Of a stretch of 64,000 nt of DNA, positions 43,601 through 56,005 are shown piece after piece; position 1 is the first letter of the stretch; the number at the start of each line of letters is the position of its first letter. A program made the translations under genes and the position numbers. Source of the stretch: Manis javanica (lineage: Eukaryota > Chordata > Mammalia > Pholidota > Manidae); NCBI RefSeq assembly GCF_040802235.1, contig NC_133156.1:146613173-146677172 (forward strand), read 5' to 3'. A model generated the notes under the pieces. That model had not been told where the DNA came from. It worked only from the letters and a program-made list of their open reading frames with translations, and ran no database searches.

Positions 43601-46390
43601 GTGAGGCTGGGTCCCAACATGCAGGAAGTGGAAACTTCTCCTTCTTCAGGCCTGGGAGTCTTCACTGCAGGCACCATCCGCTGTCCTGACCCTTGTGCCA
43701 GCTTCCAAGCTCAGGCCTTGTGGTGGGTGGGCAGTACCAGCAGTGCAGCTACCCACTCGGCTCGACCTGTTTAGAGCACCGGCTTCTCTCCCCCACTAGT
43801 ATTTGGTGACCATATGCCAGGTGGCCAGGTGCTGAACACACAGTGGTGAGCAGGGCTGGTCCATGGCCCTCGGCTGAGAAGGCAGCCACCCTTGTTCCCA
43901 TCAGGTGAGCCGGCCTGTGCGTGACAAGTGCCCAGCAGTGAGGCCTGTGATGGCCTTGGCACTGGTGGGCCTTTCTAGGGTGGTCCCGGGAGCCTCGGTT
44001 CAGCCTCAGGGGGTCAACAGTGGCCAATGTGCCATCCAGAGGCTGGCTGCTGCTCAGCTTCCCTCCTCACCTGTGGTGGGCGGTTGAGGGTTGGAGGGTC
44101 CGTATTGACAGGAAGAATTAGCCAGGCATTGAAGTGGCCAATTAGGTCAACCAGGCAAACCACAGCAGTAGGCTGGCCCTGGGCTGGGGGAGGAGGAAGG
44201 AATGGGCCACTCCACCTTCCACTTTCCCAGGCACCAGGAGGGGGTCAGGCAGGCATCCCAGCCCCGAGGAACCCAAGACCAATGGCTCTCAGCCCTTGGC
44301 TGAGCTGGGGGCCCAGGGGAGGGAGGCAGAGGCTGGGAGGGGTAAAGCTTGACCTGGAGGGGAGGAAAGTGCCTAAGCTGAGGCCCAGCAGAGGTGGGTA
44401 CAGGCACCTGGGCTGGAATGCCCCCAGGGCATGCATGTCTGTCCTCCACAGCAACGCCCTCAGGAAAATGGCCCTTTGGGTGTGGGGGCCTGCTCCACCA
44501 GGAGTGCCCCCAGCAGATCCTTGAGCCTCTATGGGCTGGCCTGAGACCCACACTGGGACTTAGGCCCAGTGCTGGGCACTCAGACACCTAGGCCAGCCGC
44601 ACAGAGTGGGGTTGTACAGGCTGGGGAGGGAGGGGGGCATGGCTCATCCCACTTCAGAAGGGGAGTGGCGGTGGGTGGGCATTGCCCGGGGTCCCCCTCC
44701 AGATGCTGTGCCTCCGCTCGCATCCCCGCTGCTCCTGGTCCTTGGGATGCCACTCCTCCCCACGCAGCACCCAGCTCTGTGCCACCGGACTTTGCCTCAC
44801 TCCTGGCCTTCCCCAGAGGGCTGACTCTTCCTCCCCTCTGCGTCCTGAGAACACGGTGGGCACCTGCTCCCTCCGCAGCTCAGGAGCCTGGAGCCCTGAG
44901 CTGGGCCCCTCCCCCACCCCACCGCAGGGTCACTGGGCCACCCACCTCCTGCTGGAGCGCCTTCTCTGTGTTGGAGGCAATGCTCCCAGTGCCCCTCGCA
45001 GCTCAGCTGGAAGGGGTGCTGCCTGCCCGGTGCCCAGCCCCGCAGGGAAGCTGCATACGTTCTTCCACCAGATGTGGGGCCTGAGCTGTGGACCAGCAGG
45101 AGGTCTCAGCCCAGGGCCCTTGCAGCAGCTCCCACCACACACATCCCTGTCCATGGCGAGGGGCTCCTGTCAGGAGGGAGGGGGCCAAGGGCCCCTGCAG
45201 GGGTGGCCGCTGGTCAGGGCCCACCTCTCCAGTTGGGTGCCACAGGGACTGTCTGAGTCAAAGCATGTCTCCCCGGGAGCTGGGAGCGGCCTGCACGTGA
45301 GTTTCAGCTGCTCTCAGGACACTGCTGACCGCGCTGCGGGGGGCCGTCCTTTCATCTCTGCCAAGAGCTCCACAAGCTCTTTTAGAAAAACAGCTCATCT
45401 TGGCCAGAGCCCTGGGCCTGCATCAGAGGAAACGAGGGAGGTGGCCGAAGGGTGGGTCACGGCAGCTCTAGGTGCTGACACCCCAAATCCTCCAGCCAGT
45501 CCAGGGAAGGCGTCCTGGCGGGCTGCCCCCTCTGCCGGGGAACAGCCCCCTCCGTCCCAGCACAGGCCGCAGAGACCTCTGACTCCCTGTGGTAGCGAGA
45601 AGCCTCTGGACTCTGCGACTCTTTTGCATTCAGCCAGGGCAGGTGTTTCCGGGACCACCCGGGGCCTGGAGGATGGCTCCCAGGGAAGGGGTGAAAGGGG
45701 GAAATGATCATTCTGTGGCTTTGGGAGATGCGGACAGCTGGGGAGTGAAAGTGAGTCCTGGGGGCTGGGACCTCGCCCCCTCCCCAGATCCTTGGGCTGC
45801 CCTCAGAAACAGAAGCCAGCACTGTAGCCCTGCAGGAACCAGCCTCCGCATCTCTGGTGGCCCCAGGGGGCAGCTGCAGGTGGCTTCCCTGTGACCTGCA
45901 GGGAAGTGGGGAGGGGCTTCACCCAGAAGCCCCCATCCCCCTTCTGGGGCTGACCCGGTCCTAAGGGCACCCACAGTATCCCAGAAGCCAAGATGCAAAG
46001 CGCCCCCCACCCCGACAAGACTGTTGGCAGTGGGGGTGAGTGGCCCCATTGGTAGTCTCTGAGGGCCCCGTGGACAGGAGTAACTGCCGCATGGACTGTC
46101 CCTGCAGTGGGGCTGACTGCGGTGCTGGGTGCCGAGGGCCGGGACACACGTCCAGGCAGGTTCCCTGGGTGGTGCCCTTGTCCAGCCTCATCCTTACTCC
46201 AGGTACCCCCCCCCAGAAGCACCACTGTGGTCCTTGGCCGCAGCCTGAGCTGGGAGGGGCTTTGGGAACTGCTGGAAAGTTCTAGAACAGGAAGGAGAGT
46301 CAGTCTGGATCTTGTCCTATGTCCCTCCCAGCTCAGAACACAGAGTCATGTGAGGATAACCAGGAAACGCAAAAATCTCACTTGGGAATG
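43601..46390. other. GC-rich unassigned stretch
   Basis: The most GC-rich part of the window, with scattered CG dinucleotides but no dense island. A 341-codon plus-strand frame (44682-45707) and several 90-170-codon frames overlap in all phases. They are Pro/Ser/Gly-rich with no recognised domain, as expected by chance in such DNA. A short L2-like piece may lie near 43800-43870. No exon is claimed. Confidence 0.45.
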
Positions 46391-47380
46391 AATTTCTTGG
46401 ATAATTTGGAAGTGCCCAGATGCAAAACATTACACATTTTACTATGTAAACATTAAAACGTTAATATTAAACATGTAATGCCAACTTGGTTTTGTCTAAA
46501 AGTAATGGTCTATTATTTCTCCTGAAAACTTACTCATATTTTCCTAAAAAATGACTTTGAGCTTTCCTCATGTACCAGATGGCTTCCTGGATGCCTTGCC
46601 TGCTGGGCACCAAGTAAGCGGGGCCTGATCTCTGCCCAGCGGCACAGAGGAGGTTGTGTGGTGAGTTTTTAAGGCACAGTCCTAGGGGCATTTCCACCTG
46701 AGTGATGGGAATGGCTTTAGTGGGGCTGAGAGATTGGAGCAGAACAAACCTGAGTGTCAGAGGGACACTGGGTGGGATGGATGGATGGGAGACTGAGGCC
46801 ACCATGTGCTGTGGAGGGTGAGGCGAGTGACAATGAGGGGCAGCTGCTGGGTAGGAGAGGACCTAGGTGGGGCAGGTGGGCCCGGGGAGACCTGGATGCT
46901 GGCATGATCTCGGTCGTGATCAGTTCTGGGGTTGGGAAGAATGTGCGGAGTCCCCAGGTCGCCCTGATGCCATCGGAGGGGGTGCAGTAGAGGAGAGGCA
47001 CTGAAGCGCCCTGGCCTCCCAGGTGGTCTGGAGGGCAGGAAGGTCCCCAAATGGCACCAGCATCCTTGGTGCTGTGGAGGCAGGTCCAGGGCCTGTCCCC
47101 TCCCTCATGTGTCTCCAGGGGCTAACCACACTCTTGATGGGAATCCAGCCTGAGACTGAAATTGTCCCCTTCCTTCCCCCACTGCCTCTCCAGTGACCCA
47201 GCTGACCTGCATCACAGCACGAGCATCCCCCAGCCCACACGCACACACTTCCTCCCTGGCACCGCTTGCCCGCCTGCATGGGCCTTGCCCTCTGTGTGGC
47301 CTCCCTCCAGGTCAGGCTCTCCTCATGCTTAACCTAGCGGTGGGCACCAGATGTCCTTGACCCCTCTAGTGCTGCACACC
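46391..47380. other. Unassigned stretch
   Basis: AT-rich at 46391-46560, then mixed. No recognised feature. Confidence 0.4.
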
Positions 47381-47384
47381 GAGT

Positions 47385-47770
47385 GTCCGTGTCCCCACCA
47401 AGTCCTGTGCTGAAGTGCTAATTCCAGGATGGCATTCAGGGTTGGGGCCTTTGGACACGACTAGGTTTAGGTGAGGTCATGAGGGTGCAGCCCCAGGATG
47501 GGATCAGGATCCTTATTTGTAGAAGTGAGAGGACCTCAGAGCCTTTTCTGGGCCAGGGGAGGGTGCAGGGAGAAGACAGCTGTCCTGGCCAGGAGGGGGG
47601 TCTCACCGGAATCCTGCCGGGCTACAGCCTGGGCATCCAGCCTCCAGGCTGTGAGCAGAAAAGTGGACTGTCCCATCTGCCAGCCTCTGGCGCTCTGGAT
47701 GGAGGCACCGGGACTCTTGGCCCCTTTGGCCCCAGCCCTGCCCCACCTCGCCTGAGTCACACCTGTGGGA
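47385..47770 (+). mobile_element. MLT1-type MaLR LTR
   Basis: 'aagtcctgtgctgaagtgct' 'tggggcctttggacacgact' 'ggtgaggtcatgagggtgca' 'gggatcaggatccttatttg' gives the MLT1 order. The 3' part is diverged. Confidence 0.7.
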
Positions 47771-47834
47771 CCTGGGCAGCCCTGCTCTAGGCCTGGCCTC
47801 TGGATGGGGAGGCACAAGTCAGTCAGTTCTGGTG

Positions 47835-48125
47835 CCAGAACAAAGCATCACACCTGGGTGCCTTCAAACACAGACCTTATTATTCTCAGTTCTGGAGGCG
47901 GAATGTCCAAGGTCAAGGTGCTTGGTTTCTCCTGAGCCTCCCTCCTGGGCATGTAGACAGCTGTCCTCTCCCTGCATCCTCACTGGACATCCTCCTGTGC
48001 GTGTCTGTGTCCTGATCTCCTCTTACAAGGAGGGTTCAGGCTGGGTCAGGTATGGTGCCATCCTTACAACCTCGCTAACGGCCCCATCTCCAGTGCAGCC
48101 ACCCTAGGGGTAGGGCTTCAAAGGA
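47835..48125 (-). mobile_element. MLT1-type MaLR LTR, antisense
   Basis: The reverse of MLT1: 'ccttattattctcagttctg', 'gaggcggaatgtccaaggtc', 'aaggtgcttggtttctcctg', 'cctcttacaaggagggttca' and 'ggccccatctccagtgcagc'. It lies head to head with the copy at 47385-47770, separated by ~65 bp. Confidence 0.8.
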
Positions 48126-48615
48126 GAAACTGGGGGACACGTTTGTCCATAGCAGGCTGCACACCCTGCCCCTCGGCACCAGCCCCATGACTTCCATGTG
48201 CCAGACGCTCTGCGGCCATCTGGGGAGGTCCCCTTGGGGGAGGGAAGGGCAAATCTCCCGCTTCCCTGCAGGGCAGCCCTGTGCCAGCGATGGGCAGGGC
48301 CGTGGGAGGGGAGGCCAGCCTGGCTCAGGCTCTCGCTTCCTAACCAAAAGTCAAGTCTCCTCTGCAGGGAAACTGAAGCACAAAGGAGGGGCATAAGCAC
48401 CTTTCCACTCTAAGCTACCAGCTGAGAAGATGGACCTTTTCATTCCAAAAAGGTGCAGCCCATCCCAGTGTTACAGGTAATTCCGTGACTTTAACTGGCT
48501 CTGCTGAAGAGTCTGCGGATAACATCCCTGGTGTCACCCCCAAGGGGGCCCCAGGGGCCACTGCTAGCTGACCACTAGGCTGCTGTTAACTCCGTGGCAA
48601 TCCTGTAGTGAGAGA
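48126..48615. other. Unassigned stretch
   Basis: No recognised feature. Confidence 0.35.
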
Positions 48616-48619
48616 AAGA

Positions 48620-48965
48620 CGGCTGCTGTGGGTGGAATTATGTTCCCTGAAGTTGTAACCCCTGAACTCAGAGCCAGATTCAGAATAGGGTTATTGGCGA
48701 CGTCACTGGTTCAGTTCCGACGGGCCGTACTGCAGTAGGTGGGCCCCAATGCAGGGTGACGGTGTCCTTACAGGAAGGGGGGGCATCACAGGAGGCGGGC
48801 GGACCCTGGGACGGTGCTCCGGGAGCCAGGGGGCGCGGGCTTGAGGCCACTGCAGAAGCTGGGTGAGGAGGGACAGGTGCTACCCAGCTCCAGAGGGAGT
48901 GCAGGCCTGTGGCACTGTGACTTTGGGCTTCTGGAACCAGAACAGAGAGGGAATGAATCCTGATT
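48620..48965 (+). mobile_element. MLT1-type MaLR LTR
   Basis: 'ttatgttccctgaagttgta' 'acccctgaactcagagccag' then 'gtgacggtgtccttacagga' and 'gggcttctggaaccagaaca' follows MLT1 from near its 5' end. GC-rich changes in the middle. Confidence 0.7.
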
Positions 48966-51475
48966 CATGTCCCCTGGGGTTCAGTGTTCCTCGGGGCCGC
49001 CCAAGGAGCTGATGCCGGACGCTGACCCTTTTTCCCTAAGCCACACATGACTGAGTGAGTTGAGCGCAGACATTCTAAAAATACTCCTAGGCTGGAACCA
49101 GCCTGGAAGGTCTCCAGACAAAGGTTTTAGAGCATTGACGGCAATGTGCGTGACCAGCCTGTCTGTATGGGTCAGCTGTGACCCTGACCTGGGCTTCCAG
49201 AAGCTCTGTGTGTCTGTGCACATGCTCCTGCCTTGCTGCAGCCCACCTGACCCCCTCTGCCCCACCAGCTGCACCCTCTGCTTTGAAGAGAGGACCCATT
49301 GCCCCACCCAACCTTCCTGTGGGCCTGGGGCTTCTAGAGTCAGACCTAAAGGGCACAGTGCAATCACAGAACACCCTTACCTGCTCTGAGCTGATTCAAT
49401 TATTTGTTACGTTTACCTGCCGGAAACACAAATACCAGAATAATCCAAAAACAAAAACAGAGGTGGGTATAGAACAAATCCAGTGACTTGTCTGAGTTTC
49501 AGGCTATGAACCTATGGTGCAAAGATTAATCTCCAAATGCAAGATGCCAAATGTCCAGTGAGTTTGGCCATGGAAGGCGACGGACAGTGTCCCACAGGAA
49601 GTCAAATGAACAAAGAGCACAGGTCTGGGTGGAGACGGGATTCCTGAGGAAGGACAGATTGCCTGCTGACACCAAGCTGCTGGGAAAAGGTGGTGACTAT
49701 GCTGGGGTGGCCGCGATGGGGGCAGCAGGGGTGCCAGCAGGCACTGACGGCATGCTGTCCAGGAAGGACCAGAAAGTGCAGGAAGGACCAGAGGGTATCA
49801 CTGTGAGAGGAGCAGGGTGTGCAGCCCAGGGAGGGAGCATACACCTCCCAGCATGCAGGCTGGCCCTTGCCCTGTGACCCTGAGCCAATTCCCAGGTGAT
49901 GTGTATATGTGTACAGATAGAAGCAGGGTGTCAAACATTTAAGGGCAGGTACCTTCTCCCAGCAGAAGTGAGGGCGGGTGAGGGATCTCTCTCTCCTTAC
50001 ATGTCTGCACAAACATTTTCCCCACAATGAACGTAAGGTCATTAAATAAGGAAACGTTGGGAGTTCTCAGAGCCTGAGCTTTCCTCTTCAGGGCAGGTGA
50101 TGCTGAGCTGTATGACTCAGCCCCCCTGCAGGGTACCTCCCCATTATTTTATTAGAACCAGAGATTCCAGGTTGTGTGGGAGAGATTTCAGTGACCCTTT
50201 TCATCTCTCAAATTGCAGGTCCCATAAGTAAATGAAACAGAAGTTCTCAAGAGTCAAGGAGGGTCCCCCTCACTCTCTGCTTGGCACCTCCCAGTTCCTG
50301 GGAGACTGTGTCACCGCATCTCCCCAAGTGCCCCTCAAGCCTCTGCAGCTCTCTGCTCCCTGCTAGGAGTGGGGTCCCTGCCAGCAGCCTCTGCCCCCAG
50401 GGACCCGTTAGAAACGCCCAGTGCCAGCCCAGCTAGAACCAGTGCCTGCACTGTGCGAGGTCTCCTCTGATCCTTTCTGCAGACCTGGGTCACACACCTT
50501 TCCTGCTGCCCCTCCCTCCACCAATGCCTGGGTCCTAATTTGCATTGTCTCAATACCTGGTGAGATCCAACTTCCCCCAGCTCTGCGCCTGCATCTGGCA
50601 GCCAGGTGTGGAGCCCAATGGTGCCCACCCCTCTCCCTGATGGCCTCACGAAGCCCCACAGCCAGAGCCTCCACCCAGTGCCCACACTCACACCTCCCTC
50701 CACCAAGTGATGAGCCCTTGCATCTCTATGGTCACCCTCCCTCCCTCCCACCTGCAGGCCACCACCTTGCTTCCCACCCCACTGAGGAGGTGGCACCTGG
50801 TTGTGCCCCCATCCCGGGCCTGTGCCCCGCTCACCCACGGGGGCTTCCCTGGCACCCCTGGGCCCATGACCTCATTCTCTTCTCTACAGCGCACTTCCCC
50901 CGCCATGGCTCTGTGCATATCATTCCCAACAGCACGCGCCCAACCTGGAAGCAAACCTTCACCCCAGTACTGTCTCCGGGTCTTGCACGCTTCCCTGCTC
51001 CTGTTTGCGAAGGACTCCCTGGAAACTTTGTCTGTCCTGGCTGCTTCAACTTTCTCTCCTCTCGTTTTCTCTGGAAACTGCCTAAGTTGACTTTCCTTCC
51101 TGCATCAGAAGCGTTCTTGCTGTCACATCTGATGGTGGATTGTCTCTGCGGTCAACAGCACTGGATAATGCTGGGACCCTTGCCTCCCCAATCCTCCCAA
51201 ACACCTCAGGGTCTGGCTTCATGGACATGAGACTCAGAGGTCACACAGGCCCTGTGTTTAGAAGGCCCACAGCACTGCTGTGACCATCTTGCCCTTTTTG
51301 CATGGAGGACCCCGCTTTCACTTTGCGTGGGTCGCACAAGTTGCTGCTACCATCCCATCTTGATTTTAAAGTGGACACCTATTTCCCCAATTCTGCCTTG
51401 GCCTCCTCCCAGGAGGCCCACACTCCCGGAACTTACGATGAAATCATTATCCTCACCACACCTCTATGTGATCAT
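48966..51475. other. Unassigned stretch
   Basis: 2.5 kb without a recognisable gene or repeat. Frames of up to 269 codons (50421-51230 plus) and 167 codons (50335-50838 minus) overlap each other and show no domain. Confidence 0.4.
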
Positions 51476-51479
51476 GTCA

Positions 51480-51720
51480 CTGTCACCTCCTGACCCCTTG
51501 CCATTTCCTTTGGCGTCACTCCTGGCTGTGCTTGGAAGATGCCCAGCCCACTCTGACCTCAGGGCCTTTGCGCATGCTGGCCCTGGTGGAACACACCCAG
51601 GGATCCACAGGATGCGCCTTCCCTTCATCCTAATTCCCACTCCAGGATCGCCTTACCAGGTGTGTCTCTCTGGCACCCTGTCTGAATGGCTGCTGTTTTT
51701 TCAGCCCTGATGTCACCTGC
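51480..51720 (+). repeat. L2 LINE 3'-end fragment
   Basis: 'ctctgacctcagggcctttg' then 'cgcatgctggccctggtgga' follows the L2 3' region ('tcagggcctttgcacttgctgttccctctgcctgga'). Confidence 0.65.
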
Positions 51721-52630
51721 GGCAGGGTGACTGGGCTAACTAGGTATGGCAGAAATGTCCGAGGTCATCCGTCTGGCCTGCACTGTGAGATAGAGAAGCT
51801 GGAGTGCTCATCTCACCGGCCTCACTTTGGGGATTCAGGGACTGGGGTGAGGGAGTTGCAGACCTGCTCCTTCCCTTCCCTTCCGTCTCTGCTCCCCCGC
51901 AGAGCAGGGCTTTGCCCTCTGGGGCCCCCGGCCTCTTCCCTTTCCAGCCACTTGGGGCCTGTGTCTCTTTCAGGTCTCCTCTGACATCCTTCTGCCTGGG
52001 GCCAGGGCCATTCGGACCTGCCCTCCCCTCTGGTGCTCCTCTGACTCCTGCTGGGAGCAAGGAGCTCCACCTGGGCCCCTCCTTCTCCTTGGTGCCCAGA
52101 GCCCAGGAGCGCTGGCCCCACGTCCACCCCAGCCATGGGACTATGCACACCCCCTGTGCCCGTGGACTCACTGAATGCTTTTATAGTCTTTCCACCTGCC
52201 TGCCATTGCCTGGCCTCTTCCTCACACTGCCCGAAGTCCTTCCTTCTCCAGCCCCTCCAAATGCCCATCCCAATGCCAATGGTCCCCACAGACTCCCCAC
52301 TGTCCTTTGTGTTCAGGCCCATGAGTCACATATTAAGTGGCCACATTCCCAGCTCATCCACTGCATCCTGTATAGAATCTCTGTTGTAGGGTTGCAGAGA
52401 AGCCTTTAAAAGCATCCTGAGAAGCAGAAGGATGCCCTGGAGTAGGGGGACGTCGGACAGCGGGCATGGTGGGTCCACGAGATGGGGCGGGGCAGCCGGA
52501 TCTCCCTAGTCAGTTCCAGCTTTTCTGACTTCACAACCTGCTTGGACTCTAGGATGATCCACAGTCACTCTGTTGGTTGGCAATCTGAAATTTTCATTTT
52601 CTTCTCTAAACTTCCACCCAGGCTAATTCA
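51721..52630. other. Unassigned stretch
   Basis: No gene recognised; possible further L2-like sequence near 52170-52330. The 201-codon plus frame (51804-52409) is probably chance. Confidence 0.4.
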
Positions 52631-52635
52631 CATGA

Positions 52636-52859
52636 GGGAATTTTTTTGTTTGTTGGTTTTATTGGGATGTAATTGACCTATAACACTGTATTAGTCCAGG
52701 TGTACCCTCTAATGACATGGTGTTTGTATATATTGAGAAATGATCTCCACAAGTTGAGTTAACATTCGTCAGCTCACATAGTTACAACTTTTTTTCTTGT
52801 GATGAGAACTTTTATGATCTATTATTATCTTAGTAACTTTCAAATATACAATATAGCAT
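52636..52859 (-). mobile_element. Old L1 3' UTR, antisense, left half
   Basis: 'ttattgggatgtaattgacc' 'tataacactgtattagtcca' ... 'aactttcaaatatacaatat' is the reverse of an L1MA/MB-type 3' UTR. It is interrupted at 52860 by a retrocopy and resumes at 54025. Confidence 0.8.
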
Positions 52860-54024
52860 TGTTTTTTTTTTGAGCTTCCAAGTCAGAGATTTATTCATCA
52901 CCTTTATCCATCTTGCTATCCATCTTATTTATTGCTTTATTCATTTCAGCTATTACATATTTATTTCACCCCAATACTTAACTTAGTCCTTTTTCATGTT
53001 TTCTTGTTCTTGCTTCATATTTCCGACATCAGCCTTAGCATCAAAATATTCATCACTGTTGTCTTAGTTTCTCAGTCCATCTCTTCTCATAACTCTAATT
53101 TAGATGGCTTATATTGTTGAGTTTCTGTCTTATGTAGTAATTGTATCCTCGTATGGGGTTCTGGTTAATCTGTCCCAAGCACTCCTCCTGTCCCCGGAGT
53201 GTCTGTTACTGCACGTGTCTGTGTGTTGGGACATGGTTGCAGCCCAGACTAATTGATGCCCCTTGTAGTCCTCCCTCCTCGGCATGACTGGCTCAGAGGA
53301 TATGTTCTGCTAGGCTCGCTGTTCTCCTGGCTTCTCTTTTCTCCCATCCACAGTCTGTGCTTCTCCATGCCCCAGGCTGTTCTGGGCTAGGCCCATGTTG
53401 CTGTCTTCAGACTCTGCTGTGGACCAGTTACCCCCTCACTGCCCGTGGGGTGGGCAGCCGTCCGGCAGCCAGCCTCTCTGGAACCAGGGTCTGACCACAG
53501 TCTGCTTCACTGCCACCCACCAAGACCTGGTCTGACCAAGTCCCCTCTCCCAGTGAGGGTCACAGGGCCTCAGGACAGCCCTGAGCTGGAGAAGGAGAGA
53601 GTCGGAGGCCTGCCAGCGTATTAGGGAGGCACGGAGCGAGTCTGGGTGTGAGCACACAGGGCTGGGGCTGAGATGAGCTCACATTTGAAGAATTTGAAGA
53701 ATTGGGTGTAGGGAGAAGATGAGGACAGGCTGAGGAAAGGTGAAGCTTGTGTCAGTGAGTGTGAAAGCGGCGGATGCTGGGTGTGTGAGGAGGCAGTAAG
53801 ACCAGGATATGCCATCTGTGAACTTCACAGTGCTTGTGCCTTTTAAAGTCACTTCCCCCTCTGCTCCTGTGGTCTGTGTGGGTATTTCCCTCCATTGTGT
53901 CTCTCCTTTGCTCTTAGCTGGGAGGGGATGGGAGGGAATGCAAGGCTGTGTGGGTGGGAGGGAGAGAGGGAGAGGGAAATGGGGGCAGAGGGAGAGAGCG
54001 TGGGGTGGCGGGGAGAGAGAGAGC
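52860..54024 (-). mobile_element. Retrocopy of an unidentified polyadenylated transcript
   Basis: A 1,165-bp insertion with poly(A) (T10, plus 52862-52871) and AATAAA (52890-52895) 18 bases before the tail. It is flanked by an 11-bp duplication, caatatagcat, at 52849-52859 and 54025-54035. On the minus strand the 5' end is CT-rich (reverse of 53940-54024), and the 3' third is A-rich with repeated 'aataaa'-type words. The longest minus frame is 127 codons (53679-54062), crosses the 5' boundary and matches nothing I know. It is a processed pseudogene of a non-coding RNA, an mRNA 3' part or an unknown non-autonomous retroposon. Confidence 0.8.
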
Positions 54025-54600
54025 CAATATAGCATGTAGGCTATCGTTCCAGTGCTGTTCATTTCATCCCTGGGATTTATTTATCCTGTAACTGTAGCTT
54101 TGCTCTTTGACCACCTTCACCCATTTCTTTCCCCCACCCATACCCTGCCTCTGGCACGCATATCTGGTCTCCATATCAGTGAGGTCAGCTTTTTTAGATC
54201 CCACATGTAAGAGAGCTCGCAGCATTTATCTTTGTCTGACTGGTCTCAGCATAATGCCCTCAAGGTCCATCTATGTTCTTGCGAATGGCAGGATTTCCTT
54301 CGTTTGTATGGCTGAGTAATATTCCTTTGTGTGAACCCCACATCTTCTTTGTCCATTCATCTACCGACAGACAGGTGGACGCTGGTTGTTCCCATGTCTC
54401 ACTATTGTAAATACCGGTGCAGTCGACATGGGCGGACAGATACCTTTCTGTATCAGTGTTCTCCTTCCCTTCAGATGAACACCTGAAGCAGGCTTGTTGG
54501 ATTGTATGGTGGCTCTCTTTCATTTTTGGAGGCTCCTCCACCCTGTTTTCCACTGTGGCTGCACAGTGAACATGCATCGGCAGGGCACAAGGGCTCCTTC
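54025..54600 (-). mobile_element. Old L1 3' UTR and ORF2 C-terminus, antisense, right half
   Basis: It resumes with 'caatatagcatgtaggctat' and 'ggatttatttatcctgtaac'. It then passes into the reverse of ORF2 coding: the frame 54260-54577 minus reads 'STCLSVDEWTKKMWGSHKG', matching the L1 '[12 protein letters not shown]' block. Confidence 0.85.
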
Positions 54601-55845
54601 TCTCATGCCCTCACAGGGTCCTTTCTGGCACCTTCTCTCTCTGTTGCCATGGTCCCAGTGGTACTAGACGGGGAGCTGGCCTGCAAGCAGCCTGGAGCAG
54701 ACACACCGGCATTCTGCACGCCAGCTGGCCCCTCTTCCTGGATGCCTGCGAAGGAAACAGGGACAGGGGCTGTGTTCGCTTTTGTTTCCTGTGGTGTTTC
54801 TGCCCACAGCAAGCTCACGAAGACACTGACACCGGCTCTCCCACTCCACCATCATCAATGGGGATGTAACAGAAACAATAAAGAACATCTTAAGAAAGCC
54901 ATTTTCCCAGGAAGAAATGTTCTTCACTTGACCTCCTAAGCTTAATTCATAGCTGCCATAGAAAAGGGAAGTTTGCAATTGGGAAATTGTTGGGGGGAAT
55001 CTCCCCTCCTGTTCCAAGTGTCCAGTTGTTAATAAAAACTTTCTCTGCTTTGCTCTCTGCTGTTCTGTGCAATGCGTCACCAGAGAGTGCCCGCTCCAAA
55101 CCTGTCATGGCCATTTCATTAGCACTATCATTTTTCAAAGACATGACAGATATAAATGCTTTACCATAACTTTTTTTATTGCATTCTTAGCATGACCAAG
55201 TTTCTGAAAGATCTGTGGCTTTCCAAGGCACAGCTGAGAAGGATGGTGGGGAAGACAGAAGGGCTTGTCCCCAGTCGGAGAGCAAACAGTGCCAGAGTGG
55301 CGCTTGGGCTCCGTCCCTCTCAGGCCCTTCCTACCAGCCACTGCCAAGGGCTTTTCTGCCCAAACCTGGAAAATGTCCCAGACTGATTCCCAAGATGGAG
55401 AAAGGAATTGTTGCACGTTGGCATGGGAAGGGGCTCAGGTCTGACTTTAATCCTCTTTCAGGTATTTCCGGGGGAGCTGAGGTCCAGCCTGGGCTCAGAC
55501 TCAGCCTGGGCTGCCCACTGGGAGCCACAGCTCACTACCTGCTCCCCTGCAGGCGCTCAGGACAACAGCTAGCCTGACCCTGGCAGCCGGGCCTGTCCAC
55601 CCATGGGTCCTGCTCACCTTTGTCCCCACAGCCCCTCCAGCACCGGCACATGGCAGGGTCAAGCACATGACTGGGGGACAAGTAACTGGTCCTGGAGGGC
55701 TGCCAGCTGCAGCTCTGTACCAACAGCCTCAGGGACTTGACTTCTTGGCAAGAAGAGGAACTGGAGCAGAAAGGGCTGAGAAGGGACCAGAGTCCCTCGT
55801 GGCCACTGCTCACAGTTGCGGGGACACACTGTGAGCCCCACACTG
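54601..55845. other. Unassigned stretch
   Basis: No recognised feature over 1.2 kb. Confidence 0.4.
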
Positions 55846-55849
55846 CTTT

Positions 55850-56005
55850 CAGTGACGTAAGTGGATCAGCTTGTTTAACGTGTACCACGGCCCTAAGCAG
55901 TAGTGATCTCAGCCTCCTGCTACAAATAGGGAAACTGAGGCACAGAGCGGTGGAGACACTTGAGCAAGTCACAGAGCAAGCAGGCAGGGCATCCAGACTC
56001 AAGGC
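55850..56005 (+). repeat. MIR SINE
   Basis: 'ctacaaatagggaaactgag' 'gcacagagcggtggagacac' 'ttgagcaagtcacagagcaa' is a well preserved MIR core. Confidence 0.85.

Noticed and set aside
44682..45707. 341-codon plus-strand open frame
   Set aside because: GC-rich DNA with long open frames in several phases at once; no domain, no start context, no splice evidence.
50421..51230. 269-codon plus-strand open frame
   Set aside because: Pro/His/Ser-rich chance-like composition with overlapping frames; no family recognised.
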